Source: Corticium candelabrum (Eukaryota; Porifera; Homoscleromorpha; Homosclerophorida; Plakinidae). From it: a stretch of DNA of 64,000 bases. The stretch spans positions 6,228,414 through 6,292,413 of the forward strand of contig NC_085088.1 of the NCBI RefSeq assembly GCF_963422355.1, written 5' to 3'. Below are positions 1 through 11,400 of the stretch, piece after piece (position 1 is the stretch's first letter; each line of letters opens with the position of its first letter). A model generated the notes under the pieces. The model had not been told where the DNA came from and made no database searches. It saw nothing but the letters and a program-made list of their open reading frames with translations. The translations under genes and the position numbers were made by a program.

Positions 1-863
1 ACTCAAAGACAGTGGAACCGTGTGCTATGGTCTGATGAATCCAGTTTCCGGTTGTTCGCAACTCCAGGGAATGTGAGGGTACGAAGAAGGCCCGGAGAAG
101 AGTGGAACAAAGACTGCATCGTTCCCACAGTGAAGCATGGCTCGGGATCTGCTATGGTCTGGGGTGCATGTCAAGTTCTGGAGTTGGAAGGCTGACTGTC
201 TGTGACGGAACAATCAACTCTGAGAAGTATCAGGCTATTCTCCGCGATACATGTTACCTGCAGCTCGTGAGATGTTCTGGAATGGCCAGAACTACACATT
301 CCAACAGGATAATGCTCCATGCCACACCTCAGTCTCAACAAGACGATGGTTCCAGACCAACAAGGTTCGGGTGATGGACTGGCCGCCGCAATCACCAGAC
401 ATGAATTCAATTGAAAACCTGCGGGGCGACTTGAAAATAGCTGTCCGACGTCACCAGCCAACCAGCAAGGCCCAGCTGAAGGCTGTACTCCAGGACGAGT
501 GGCAGAGGATAGCTTCCGAGAGGTGCCAGAACGTGCTGAACAGCATGCCGACAAGGATATTAGCTCTGATCCGTGCCAAGGGACTGTGTACAAAATACTA
601 GCAATTATTACTGTGATATTGCTATTTTTTCTGTTATTCTTATCTCAAATGATGTCTTTTCCTATGTTACCTGTTACTCCGTATATTTAATGATCCTGTT
701 TTGTTAGTTTTGGGGCGTAATTGATATTTATAATAAAAATATTGTTATCTCAAATTGTAATTGTTATATTGGATTTATTACTGAACTATAACTGCATTTC
801 TAACCAAATATGACCAATTTACACAAAACATGACATGTGTCCGACAACTTATGGCCACAGCTG
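1..863 (+). pseudogene. Tc1-family transposase pseudogene, 5' truncated by window
   Basis: This encodes the catalytic half of a Tc1/mariner DDE transposase, an enzyme that cuts and pastes its own element at TA sites. The frame starting at base 1 reads through WSDESSF (first catalytic Asp) and fails at about 170. The reading then shifts to frame 3 (about 160-250, INSEKYQ) and to frame 2 from 251 to 601. Frame 2 carries QQDNAPCHTS (second Asp) and WPPQSPDMNSIE (catalytic Glu). I count 34 residues between the second Asp and the Glu, the D34E spacing of Tc1 proper. At least two frame changes make it non-functional. An AT-rich 3' UTR follows, and the motif GTCCGACAACTTATGGCCAC near 840-860 looks like the terminal inverted repeat. 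It abuts gypsy sequence, so it probably inserted into that element. The 5' end is off the window. Confidence 0.9.
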
Positions 864-2087
864 GACTTGGAATCTCAAGTGGCGCTGCATCCCATTGTCC
901 AGAGATGCTTGACAAACACACTGTTCATCAATAGGAATTGGTTGTGACGATCCATAAGGTGATAGTCTTGCCTTTGATTCTGCAATTTTGGACGTTGATG
1001 TAGCAGATCATAAACTACTCTAGGTAACACACTGACCTCAGCACCCGTATCAACTCTACATACAACAGATGTACCATTGATGATCAAGGGAACTTTCCAA
1101 ACAGACTGATTCTTTTCCTCTGTTGCGAGCATCCCTAGAATATAGACTGTCTGTAAATTAATTTCATTGTCTGGTAGCTGTGCCGGTGCACCTCCCTCTT
1201 TATCCATATTTCCATGTACGTCACTGTTGAACAGTGATTCCTCTGATACCGAAAATGCATTTACTATCTTCGTTTTACACATCTCTGCAAAATGATTTGA
1301 TCCTCGACACTTTCCACATGTCTTCCCCCATGCCGGGCATCTTCTAGGAGGATGGTTTCTGCCACACTGGTAACACTTCTTCACTCCACTACTTGATCTT
1401 TGTCGCTGTCGATGGACTGCTGCTACTTGGGTTGCTCCAGAGTCCTCATCAGATTCATCTTTTGGCATTCCATAAACGACACCTTACTCACAGTCTGTGC
1501 ATGCACATTAGCTGACATGCGATGAGTTTGCGCTTCAGAAACTTCTTCAGCTCGACAAATTTCCAGAGTCTTCTGTAGATCAGGATTACCCACTGCAAGA
1601 AGTCGTTTGGACAAACGCGGATTTGTAACACCCAGAACTATGCGGTCGCGTATGAGTGAGTCCCGTATATCCCCAAAGTTGCATGTACGCGCGAGACTAC
1701 GGAGGGCTGTTGTGTAATGATCTATCGATTCACCCTCTTTTTGAGAACGTGTAAAGAACTTATATCGCTCACAGGTACTGTTTACCTTTGGGGCGTAGAA
1801 CGTTTCAATTTGTTCAGAACCACGTCATACTTGTCTTTGTTCTCGTCGTTGTCGAAAGAGAAACCTTCATAGATCTTCCGTCCTTCTGAGCCAATTGCAT
1901 GTAATAGGAGACACGTTTTAACGTCAGATGGGGTCTTGTCATCGGCTTGTCTCGTTGCCTTCAGGTAGATTTCAAATTTCTTACGCCATTTGCGCCATTC
2001 CGTGCCCAATTCGCCCTCGCTAGGCATGGGAGATGGAAAACCCGCTAGTACCGATGCTGCCGCTCCTTGTGCCATCTCCTGGTACCA
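864..2087 (-). pseudogene. Ty3/gypsy (Mag-like) gag-protease remnant
   Basis: A minus-strand gag-pol start. The gag begins near 2075 (MAQGAAASVL) and continues in a second frame through about 1780-1440, then a third frame down to 875. The third frame holds two CCHC-type knuckles (CYQCGRNHPPRRC and CGKCRGSNHFAEMC) and an aspartic protease site, VDTGAEVSVLP. Frameshifts near 1800 and 1450 break the ORF. Reverse transcriptase, RNase H and integrase are absent because the sequence is cut at about 864 by the Tc1 element. Gag nucleocapsid knuckles bind RNA and the protease would mature the polyprotein. The domain order and twin knuckles match the intact element at 8334-12637, but this copy is clearly a different and older family. 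Confidence 0.85.
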
Positions 2088-2452
2088 TGCAAGAGGATTG
2101 GTATCAACGCGTGGTCAGACAGACAACTGTGAGTTATTGATATTTATTACTGATCCCAGTTCCCGGATTACTTACTCTACAAAGGCTACGTCCCTCGCCT
2201 CGTCATAGTGCAACCACGAGTACTGCTTGAACCACTCTGGCTGAAAAATTCGCGATTGGAGAATTGCTTCTTTCCAAACTCACGTTTGGGGAATTGGAAG
2301 TTGGAAGGTTGGTGGGGTACTTCACTAATAGGAGGAAGCTCGCATTCGACGCTCGATCGCTACAACGTAGACAACGCCATGACACATCCGTGAGTAGTGA
2401 GCATGCGCGCAGTGTGCTGCCACAGAGGTCAGGAAATATAGTCCACGTAACA
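2088..2452 (-). repeat. Probable 5' LTR of the degraded gypsy element
   Basis: Read on the minus strand, the block begins TGTTACG, has a TATA-like ACTATATTT 8-16 bp in, an AATAAA motif about 60 bp from its end, and closes with ...TTGCA. It is followed immediately by TGGTACCAGGAG (2076-2087), a candidate primer binding site starting with the canonical TGG. The gag ATG comes about 13 bp later. The TG...CA ends are typical of LTRs. No second LTR is in the window to confirm the borders, so they are inferred. Confidence 0.45.
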
Positions 2453-2494
2453 AAACAGAAGTCAAAGGAGACTTCAAAACAGTCACCAAATTAG

Positions 2495-3035
2495 TAGAGC
2501 CGCAATCCGGTAGATGACCAAATATATTATTTTATTTGATCGGCTCTACCTTTAGACCGGAAATATGCGGAAATCGTTCGCTGGCTGAAGTCAAGTTTTC
2601 TAAAAAAAAAGGGGTGCGGCCATGGACGCTGCGGCTCCGTCTGCCCTGGGTTTACAGTTATAATACCATGCATCTGTGATGGCTAATCAGAAATTAGCTA
2701 AACACTACACACGCAGCAAACACTTGAAGAAAAAGGAGATGTACCGATATCGATACCAGTCTTATTGTTATGTGAATGTCACCAATGTCCATAGCCTCAA
2801 CAGCAGGAGCATTGCCAGCTGTCTCAACTGCTGCCATTACCTCGTCATCATCTCCCTCATCCACCGGCTAAATCTCAGCAGCAGCAGCAGCAGCATTGCA
2901 TCCAGCTACCACGAGCTCGTTGTCATCACCCTCGTCCACCACCAGCCGATACTTGTAATCTGGGAGGCCGTCGATATTTACACTCTTGTCCTCACTGCCA
3001 TCCAGGTTCACAGATATGCCACACTTCTTGACACA
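2495..3035. other. Unassigned repeat-like spacer with CAG/GCT tract
   Basis: No gene is recognised. There is a short inverted repeat (TAGAGCCG at 2497 against CGGCTCTA at about 2540) and a GCA trinucleotide run near 2877-2895. On the minus strand a reading frame runs from about 3020 to 2745 with one internal stop. It is acidic and alanine-rich and contains two copies of VDEGDD. This could be a decayed coding exon or simple-sequence expansion. Confidence 0.3.
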
Positions 3036-3040
3036 CTACT

Positions 3041-4127
3041 CATAGGCGTAGGAAAGTGATTACTATTGGGGGGGGCACAATTATTGAATGCGTGCACTTT
3101 GTATATCAGCGGCGCATGGGCACTCGCACAGATATCAAGAGTCATAATGTTGACAAATAACTAAACATGACCAAAAAAGTTTCTTCTCCTCTCATTAACA
3201 GTTATAAAGGAATTTGCAATTTCATCTAGATCTATGTTATCCGTTCTGTCCTTGTGCACATAGAGAGACATTGCATGATTTAGTCTTTCCTGACTCATTG
3301 TGATTCTCAGATATGTCTTCAATCTCCTAAGTGCTGAAAATGTTCTCTCAGCAGTAGAGGTGGTGACAGGAATAGTGTAGAAAAGTTTAATCAAGTGAAC
3401 AACTTCTGAAAGCATCTCCTTACAGCTTCTTTATGATGACCAGATTGAGCATGTACAGAGAATCTTTCGTGAGCCTTTTTCCAATTGTCAAACCCTGTGT
3501 CAATAAAGTTATCTTCTCCTTTAGTGGCCAGACCTAGCAACCCTTTCCTACTACAATATCTGCAATATGTGCAGTAGACTTTGCTCCTGGTTGTGCACAA
3601 AGTCAGCCAAGGATAGCTCGTATACCAAGTGGGAGAAAATGCTCTGTATTTCTTGCCTTGCTTCTTTTTTTTTTGGTGTTGTTTATAACAGCTGGGTCTT
3701 TGGGTTGGAACGGTGACAGAGTCTCTTGACAACACGCAGAAGAGCAGGCAGTACCTATCGACAATTATAAAGGGTAAACGTCTTAGATAACACGAGAAAG
3801 GTTCAGAAAAATGTACTTCTTGATGTAAATCCCTGATCAAGGTCAGAGAAGACGCTAGCTCCAGCATCAACTGCGCTACCTGATGAGCTTCTACTCACCG
3901 CTGTATCGGAGTTGGACGAGGCAGGAAAGAAGTTCAGAATACTCTGATTACGTCTTTTAGGTGGTGGAGGCGGTGTGCGCTCCTCGATCTCGCGTCCAGA
4001 TCCAATGCCGTTGTCAGACATACCTTCACGTGTAACGTGCACATGCGCACACGACACGTCGGCGTGACAGCCTGGCTCGGTTGTGGGGGCACGTGCCCCC
4101 AGTGCCCCCACGGTTCCTACGCCTATG
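3041..4127 (-). mobile_element. Internally deleted hAT-like element, TIR CATAGGCGTAGGAA
   Basis: A 1087-bp DNA element with inverted termini CATAGGCGTAGGAA (3041-3054, reverse complement 4114-4127), flanked by a 5-bp direct repeat CTACT (3036-3040 and 4128-4132). On the minus strand it codes the N-terminus of a ZMYM1/TTF-type hAT transposase: a KRRNQSILNFF motif, then a TTF-type zinc finger with VYCTYCRYCSRKG and DTGFDNWKKAHERF. This is joined at about 3415, out of frame, straight to the C-terminal hAT dimerisation segment (VTTSTAERTFSALRRLKTYL). The catalytic core that normally lies between is gone. It is therefore a non-autonomous deletion derivative. The TIR and the 5-bp target duplication match the MITE at 19187-19324. 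Confidence 0.85.
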
Positions 4128-4247
4128 CTACTTGTCAGTGAAATTGAAAGACTATACCTTTGACACAGTTTGACGTTCGGCATGTTGCTATAAATCACGT
4201 GCGTGTTGTAATAACACACAGTCGTGTTATTTTAAGATGTACGTTTT

Positions 4248-4249
<2 letters not shown>

Positions 4250-4293
<44 letters not shown>
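4250..4293. repeat. (TA)n microsatellite
   Basis: An uninterrupted TA run of about 44 bp. Confidence 0.95.
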
Positions 4294-4297
<4 letters not shown>

Positions 4298-4390
4298 ATT
4301 TGCAGCAAGAACTGGCAAGTTTATTTCAGTTCTGTACCGGTTTTGATGCACTCTCAAGGTTTTCTACAAGTGGGTATCTTCGAGTAATAT

Positions 4391-4915
4391 TCAACAATGG
4401 TCTCTTTTTGGTGATGCTTGTTGAAGATGGTTGAAATCAATGAGTTGAAACATTTGAATGTTATTCAAAATCCATGAAGCCATTGCAAGTCTAATTCGAG
4501 GTGAGTGATCAGTTGGCTTCATCACAACTTCGCAAGCACTAGAGACATGTAACTTTTTATCTGATGCTGTCATGTCATGCCAGGTAGAGAAGTTGCTGCG
4601 GAATGCCAAGAGACATGAAACTGTTACAGTAGCAAGTCCAGAAATGGAGGCACCATTTTGGAGGGGATAATATGCTTACATAAACAGGAACATGCAGACT
4701 AACCTTGGCTATCGAAGTTTGTCACATGGAAGGTCTTCTTCGACAAACACATTTTGATTTGTGGCATTTGACGGTGTATTCAGTCCTGGTTCGAATTCAA
4801 TCTCAATGTTGCTTGGTATGGGATATCCGAAAGAGTCTCCATACCATAAAATCTTTGTTTGCAAATCGATAATTGCAAATGCCCAGTGATTTTCTAATAG
4901 CAGACGATTCGGCAT
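4391..4915 (-). pseudogene. Ulp1/SENP-like cysteine protease fragment
   Basis: The minus-strand frame at 4915-4709 reads NHWAFAIIDLQTKILWYGDS. This matches the His-Trp...Asp part of the C48 (Ulp1/SENP) deubiquitinase-like fold, where His and Asp belong to the catalytic triad. A second minus-strand frame (4609-4391) follows, but no Gln/Cys active-site motif is visible in it. C48 domains are often carried by animal DNA transposons, so this is more likely transposon debris than a host SUMO protease. It could also be an exon of a gene whose other exons I do not recognise. Confidence 0.4.
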
Positions 4916-5117
4916 CAGGTTGTTCCACTTGTCTCATCAAAGCGGACTGTCACATTACAAATGAGATCGGCGAATACCTATATGTATAATTGCGTCTGTA
5001 TACAATCACGTGATTAATTTTCCTCAATTAAATACAGTTAGGCATAAGACATCCCTTGAAAGATTTCTCACATATTGACGGACACATCGGCAGTGCGTGC
5101 ACGGTCAGTCGAATCTA

Positions 5118-5894
5118 ATGGCTCGAATCGGAGTGCTGATGTTGGCTTTGGCCATCGGACTGATTTGTATTCAACACTGCGAAGGATTTCGCCGTCGTCG
5201 ACGAAGAAGGAGCGATGACCCAATTCAGGTTATTGCTACATGATAGATACTTTTGATATCACAGGGCGCTGTTGCAATCGATGATAGATGCAGAATTTGG
5301 TGGAAGAAGTGACTGGAGTTAAGTCGGGAAAAGCTGAGATTGATGCAAAATCGAATGAAATTGAAGTGGAATTGAAAAAGCTTGAGATGAAAGAGAAAGC
5401 AGACGTTCCAACAATTGGTGAGCACGATTTTTGAAATTATTGCTAGCAAAAATGTTTACAAGCTTTCTAGCATGCCGGTCGCAGCTAGTTCCAGTTCATC
5501 GTATACGCGTCTACACATTTACTTTGGGTTTCTGTTAGGTCCGGTCCACTAGTTACAATCAATTAACTGTCGGCTGCATGGTATGTCCTTTCACTAACAT
5601 GAATGCTTTGTTTCGGCTACACGACGTGCTGAATCTATAAACAAATCTAGGGCTTCCTTGATTACGTTGATACGTTGATACAATCTATATAATTAGATAA
5701 TGCACTGTGATCGTCGTCTGATGCCCGTCTATCACGCTAATCACATACACAAGAGAAACCCTCAATCAACGATTGACGTTCAGTGCATGCTCCCAGGATT
5801 GTGCTAATAACTTCAGTTTAGTTTATATTAACTTTACAAATTTGATTTGCCTGTCATTTTAGATGTCTGTCGCAACAATAGAAAGAAGAAGTGA
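5118..5894 (+). CDS. Predicted small secreted basic/coiled-coil peptide, 3 exons
   Basis: Proposed exons are 5118-5228, 5288-5417 and 5863-5894, giving 91 residues; phases 0 and 1 are kept and all introns are GT-AG. Exon 1 encodes a clear signal peptide (MARIGVLMLALAIGLICIQ) followed by HCEGF and a run of seven arginines. Exon 2 encodes a charged, heptad-like helix rich in Glu and Lys (EIEVELKKLEMKEK). Exon 3 ends VCRNNRKKK before the stop. I recognise no family. The product would enter the secretory pathway, and the two basic blocks around an acidic helix suggest a processed peptide or a polyanion binder, which is inference only. Exons 2 and 3 were copied in the tandem duplication downstream. 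An alternative acceptor at 5264 would give a short C-terminus instead. Confidence 0.45.
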
Positions 5895-6433
5895 TCGAGG
5901 CTGTTTTCAGATGCAGTCGAAGTCAGAACTTCAGCTATACTGTTACAGCATCAATGCGTAGCACTAGCTGAATTGGTTGCTGATGCTAAATGTTATTGTG
6001 TTGAGTAGTGTTTGCTTGCAATTAGATGTCATGTTGCTCATGGTTCTACTGTCTTGCTACTATTTTAGTTAATTAGTAGGGCTAAGTACACTACCGTCTG
6101 CCGTTGAAGTTCAAATCGACATACTAAGCGTAGTAAGGTGGCCGGTTCGTGCCATCTGCACTGCCAAATGAAACGTCGTTATTAAAACGCTGGTCGTACT
6201 GTACGAGGCTAGCGGCGTCAATTATGATTCTCGCCAAGTCAATGCACATGGTTAATTGTTACATCCGCGATTTTGACATAAACGAGTTCTGTGACTAGAC
6301 CTTTCGAGCAGCAATCACTGATTGTTTAAAGGGGCGCCAGTTTTCAGGTAACGTGATTTATGTGTGTCGTGCTCAACCAGATCAGTCTGATTCGTAAGGT
6401 CCCTTGTAAGCACCTGAGGCAAGCCCTGCCTGC

Positions 6434-6712
6434 TTACACCGTCATGGCTGTCTAAACAGAAGAAATTACTTTACGCATGACCGATTGGATCCAAGAAGCA
6501 CTGCTTTCTGTAAGTGCTGCAGTTTTTGATGACCTGGATAATGACCAGCCACCGTGCAATACCTGCGTGCCCTGTGCCCAACGATCTCAACACCACTGGA
6601 ACAACCAGTGTTCAACACTAACACATGCGGCTTGCTTCCAGCCGCAAGTCACTGTATTTTGTCAACTTATTAGCCTGTTTCTGGCGATGTTACCATCAGC
6701 AGGACAGCTGAT
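6434..6712 (-). pseudogene. LINE 3'-end fragment in duplication unit A
   Basis: A minus-strand copy of the last roughly 80 codons of the non-LTR retrotransposon that also lies at 7921-8333. It is recognisable from its near identity to that copy, including the tail that on the + strand reads TGACCGATTGGATCCAAG. It arose by tandem duplication rather than separate insertion. Confidence 0.75.
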
Positions 6713-6789
6713 TATTATTATATTATTCAGGTTATTACTACATGATAGATACTTTGGACATCACAGGGCGCTGTTGCAATCGATGATAG

Positions 6790-7337
6790 ATGCAGAATTT
6801 GGTGGAAGAAGTGACTGGAGTTAACTCGGGAAAGCTGAGATTGATGCAAAATCGAATGAAATTAAAGTGGAAATCAAAACGCTTGAGATGAAAGAGAAAG
6901 CGGAATTCCCAACAATTGGTGAGCATGATGTTTGAAATTATTGCTAGCAAAAACCGTTACAAGCTTTCTAGCATGCCGGTCGCAGCTACTGTAGTTCCAG
7001 TTGGTCGTACACGCGTCGACACATTTTACCTTGGGTTTGTGTTAGATCTGATCCACTTCACAACGTGCTGAATCTATAAACAAATCTAGGGCTTCATTGA
7101 TTACGTTGATACGTGGATACAATCTATATAATTAGATAATGCACTGTGATCGTCGTCTGATGCCCTTCTGTCACGCTAATCACGTATACAAGAGAAACCC
7201 ACAATCAACAATCGACATTCAGTGCATGCTCCCAAGATTGTGCTAGTGACCTCAATTTAGTCTATATCAATTAACTTTGCAAATTTGATTTGTCTGTTAT
7301 TCTAGATGACTGTGGCAACAATAGAAAGAAGAAGTGA
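6790..7337 (+). pseudogene. Duplicated exons 2-3 of the secreted peptide gene (frameshifted)
   Basis: This is the second copy of the exons at 5288-5417 and 5863-5894. Exon 2' spans 6790-6918 and is 129 nt rather than 130: one A is missing in the run after TCGGG, which shifts the frame into an early stop. Exon 3' (7306-7337) is intact and encodes DCGNNRKKK before the stop, so the acceptor, phase and basic tail are conserved. No copy of the signal-peptide exon is present. It is probably a pseudogene, although exon 3' could still serve as an alternative last exon. Confidence 0.55.
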
Positions 7338-7920
7338 TCGAGGCTGCTTTCAGATGCAGTCGAAGTCAGAACTGCAGCTATACTGTTACAGCATCCATGC
7401 GTAGCACTAGCTGAATTGGTTGCTGATGCTAAATGTTATTGTGTTGAGTAGAGTGTTCTGCTTGCAATTAGATGTCATGTTGCTCATGGTTCTACTGTCT
7501 TGCTGCTATTTTAGTAGGGCTATGTTACAGTGGCTGGTTCGTGCCACCTGCGCTGCCAAATGAAACGTCATTATTACGTCTTAAAACGTGATCATACGTC
7601 ATTAAAATGCTGGTCGTACTATACGAGGCTAGCGGCGCTAACTCTGATTCTCGCCAACTCAATACACATGGTTAATTGTTACAACCGCGATTTTGACATA
7701 AACAAAGTTTTGTGACTAGACCTTTCGAGCAGTAATCACTGATTGTTCATAGGGGCGCCAGTTTTCAACGTCGTCTGCTCAACGTTGTTTCTTAGGCACA
7801 AATCGATTTCAAATATATTGAATGGTAAGTAACGCGATTTATGTCTGTCGTGCTCGACCAGATAAGTCTGATTCGTAACGTCTCTTGTAAGCACCTGAAG
7901 AAAACCCTGCCTGCTTAGAC

Positions 7921-8333
7921 CATCATGGCTGTCTATAAACAGAAGAAATTACTTTACGCATGACCGACTGGATCCAAGAAGCACTGCTTTCTGTAAGTGC
8001 TGCAGATTGTGATGACCTGGATATTGACCCGCCACCGAGCAATACCTGCGTGGACTGTGCCCAACGATCTCAACACCACTGGAACAGCCAGTGTCCAACA
8101 CTGCCACATGCGGCTTACTTCCAGCCTCAAGTCACTGTATTTTGTCAACTTCTCAGCCTGTTTCCTGGCGATGTTACCATCAGCAGGACAGCTGATATCA
8201 ATAAAAAGATAAGTGTTTGTCTTCTTATTTCAGAAACAGATATTAGGACGATTGGCAACGATCTTCCTAGAAGTAGGGATGGCTGTATCCCTCATCATAG
8301 TGATTTCGTCTGTCTCCACAAGCCTATCAGGAT
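7921..8333 (-). pseudogene. Non-LTR retrotransposon reverse transcriptase, 3' part
   Basis: This is the C-terminal end of the RT ORF on the minus strand. It runs from PDRLVETDEITMMRDTAIP through KYSDLRLEVSRMW and VVLRSLGTVHAGIARW to a stop near 7954. Its upstream half lies at 12638-13840. The AGGAT target duplication of the gypsy element sits exactly at the junction (8329-8333 and 12638-12642), and the coding sense continues across it. Frameshifts make it inactive. Confidence 0.8.
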
Positions 8334-8437
8334 TGTAAGATAACGGTTACAGCTGTGCACTTCGTGACAGTCAGAATCGTTCTGGTCTATTTCCGATTAC
8401 ACATACGGGATAGTGAATCTAATTACATTACATGTCA
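8334..8437 (-). repeat. 3' LTR of the gypsy/Mag element
   Basis: A 104-bp LTR identical to the one at 12534-12637, preceded on the + strand by target-site copy AGGAT. It supplies the 3' end of the transcript. Its shortness leaves little room for separate U3 and U5 regions. Confidence 0.95.
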
Positions 8438-8495
8438 TCTATCTGTCTCTGGGTGACTTCAACTCAAAAGTGCAGTGTCAAGCAATGGTTGCTAA

Positions 8496-11400
8496 TTACG
8501 TAGTGTAGTCCTCCAGTAGGCGTCGTGGTGGTCTTGAGATCCTCCCCAGCCTTGTTGTTTTGACTGCAGGTTGACTTGCAGGTGCAGTTGGGGACTTGGC
8601 AGATTTTGGAGGGCTTTCTGTATTCGGAGATCTGATCTCCGTGTCTGGCAGTACGTTTGTCTCTTCAGGTTGATTTGGTGGTTGTCCTTCTGACAGGCTG
8701 GTGTTTGTTTGTTGTCCCGTCGGAGTGTACTTAGCGAACATTGTGTTGTCATCCCACACTTCTGTTGTCCTGTTTATGTGTGTTCTAGTTCTTCTCACTG
8801 TCCGTCCATTTGCTAGTCTGAGGATGTAGGATTGGGGCTCTGTGTGGTGTCCAATGACTTTTGCTGGTACCCATTTTTTTCCTCTCATTGTCCTTACGCT
8901 TTCATCAGGAAGCAGAGGTGAGTTCGTTGTGTTTCCTGTGGCTCCATAGAACGCATATTGGGATTGGTGGGCGATTAGTTTTTGTCTGGTCTTGTCTGCA
9001 TCCATGTTATGTGGAACCAGAGTCTCAGTATTTATTGTTAGTTGGGTTCGGAGGTGTCTCCCCTGTAGCAGGATGGCAGGAGTAGGCAGGTCTCCTCCTA
9101 TTGGTGTGTTCCTAAGGACTCTTAGAGCGTCATTGATTGTACGGCCCTCCTCCAACATCTTGGCCATCATTTTCTTGACTGTTTGGACACCTCTTTCCGC
9201 TTGGCCATTGCTGGCTGGGTAGCCTGGACTGGATGTGGTGTGTTGAAATCCCAGCTTCCTGGAGAACTTGCGAAATTCTTCGTTGGCGTATTGTGGCCCG
9301 TTGTCCGAGAATATTGTTTCTGGTATTCCAAAATTGGCAAAATGCTTGTCTAGGATAGTTATCACATCAGCTGCTTTTGTTGACTGGAGGTGATCTATGG
9401 TCACCCATTTGCTGTAGTAATCGATGGTAAGTAGGTAATGTTCCCCTTGTAGTTCAAACAAGTCTGTTCCCACTTTCTGGTAGGGGTAGTGTGGAACATC
9501 ATGAGGTTTAGTGTCTGGCTTTGGGTTCTGGCTTCGATTTTCTTGGCATTTGCTGCAACTCGCTACCATGTCATGTATTTCATTGGTGTAGCCAGGCCAG
9601 TACACTGACGTCTTGGCCCTTTCTATACACTTCACTATTCCATAGTGTCCCTCATGTATACTGTTCATCACCGTTTTGCGCATTGTCACAGGGACGACAG
9701 CTTGGCTTCCTTTGAGGACAATGCCGTCTTTCTCTGTTAGGTCGTGTCTCACATTCAAGTACGGTTTGATTGGACCCGGGACACTCCTCCTTGTAGGTGG
9801 CCATCCTGTGTGTATGTAAGTGATGAGTGCCTGCATTGTAGGGTCTTGTCTGGTCGCTTCCGTACATCTTTCACGTCCAAGTGGTGTGGGAATGATTTGC
9901 TCTGTGACGGAGTCGATTTGCTCTTCTGTTAGTTCATCATAGTCTGTATAGGGTGTTGTAGATGGCATTCTGCTCAGAGAATCGGCCAGGACCATTTCTT
10001 TCCCGGAATGGTGCTCTAGCGTGTAGTTGTATTTGAGACATCGTAGGCGCATTCTCTGAAGCCTAGGACTGACTTCAGCAAGGGGCTTTTTCAGTATTCC
10101 AAGTAGTGGCTTGTGGTCAGTCTCCACTATGACATCTTGTCCATACACATACTGATGGAATCTTGTTAGTCCAAACTGGATGGCAAGCATTTCCTTCTCT
10201 ATTTGTGCATATTTCTGTTGTATGCTGGACATTGTTCTTGACGCGTATTCTACTGGTTGCCCCTCTTGAATAACAGCTGCTCCCAAGCCATGTTGTGATG
10301 CGTCCACAGTTAATCTCACTGGTAATGCTGGATCAAAAAGTCGTAGTACTGGGGCCTTTGTCACTAGATCTTTCACATGCTGTAGGGTGCGGTCGTGAAC
10401 GGAGTCCCACACCCATGCAGTCTCCTGCTGTGTTAGCTGTCGCAGTGGGCTGGCTGTCTCAGCCAAAGTAGGACAAAATTTCGACAAATATGTAACCAGG
10501 CCCAGGAGTCTTGAAACATCTGTCTTGGACTGTGGCTTTGGGAATTGCTCAATGGCCTCGACTTTTTCTGGGTCAGGTTTTATCCCTTCTGATGTAAGCA
10601 CATGTCCCAGATACTTTAATTCAGTCTTTCTGAACTGGCATTTGGATCGGTTGAGTCTAAGGTTCAGCTCCCTACACCTTTCGAGGACCATCTGAAGGCG
10701 TTTGTCGTGCTCCTCTACGCTACAGCCTGATACAAGGATGTCATCCACATAGGTGTGTACCCCAGGTATGTCTGCAAAGGATTCTGTCACTATTCTGTGA
10801 AACACTTCTGGGGCAGAGCTGATTCCGAAAGGTAGTCGGCAATACCGGTAGCGCCCAAAGGGAGTTGCCACTGTTGTCAAGTAGCTACTTTCCTTGTCTA
10901 GGGCAATCTGTAGAAAACCAGATGTAGCATCTAGGGTTGAGAAATATTGTGAGCCTGCCAACGTGCCGAATATCTCTTCGGGTGTTTTTAATTGATAGTG
11001 CTCCCTTTGTATAGCCTTGTTCAACGCTCCTGGATCAATGCATATCCTTAGTTTGTCTTTACCTGGCTTTGTTACAAGGACTATGGGACTGACCCAATTA
11101 GTAGCCTCTGTTACTTTGGCTATGATGCCTTGTTTCTCCATTTCATCCAGTTGTGACTTCAGTTCCTGCCTGTGCCTAAATGGAACTCTTCTAGCTGGTT
11201 GGATGACTGGTTGTGCATTTGTCTTTAGTTTGATGCTGTACTCTCCTGGTAGTCGTCCCAGTCCTTTAAAGACATCTTTGAACTCTGATATAGCTGTGGG
11301 TGTGTCCCCTGTTGCATCCACTGCTAGGGTCTGTTGTATTAGTCCCAAGTCAGTGATGGAAGGCAATCCTATGAGCGTCTCCACGTTCTCTCGTACTATG

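Larger units (their letters stand above)
5226..8195 (+). repeat. 1.5-kb tandem segmental duplication (two units)
   Basis: Unit A (about 5226-6712) and unit B (about 6728-8195) align throughout with scattered substitutions and short indels. Each starts CAGGTTATT(A/G)CTACATGATA, passes through a copy of peptide exons 2 and 3, and ends in the minus-strand 3' tail of the same LINE at GCAGGACAGCTGA. The LINE tail must therefore have been present before duplication. Unit A's LINE piece stops there, whereas unit B's continues to the gypsy insertion. Confidence 0.85.

Noticed and set aside
5264..5336. Use of acceptor CAG at 5261-5263 for the secreted peptide's exon 2
   Set aside because: It gives only 15 residues before a stop, while the acceptor at 5287 keeps a longer frame that joins exon 3 in phase. 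Kept as a possible minor isoform only.
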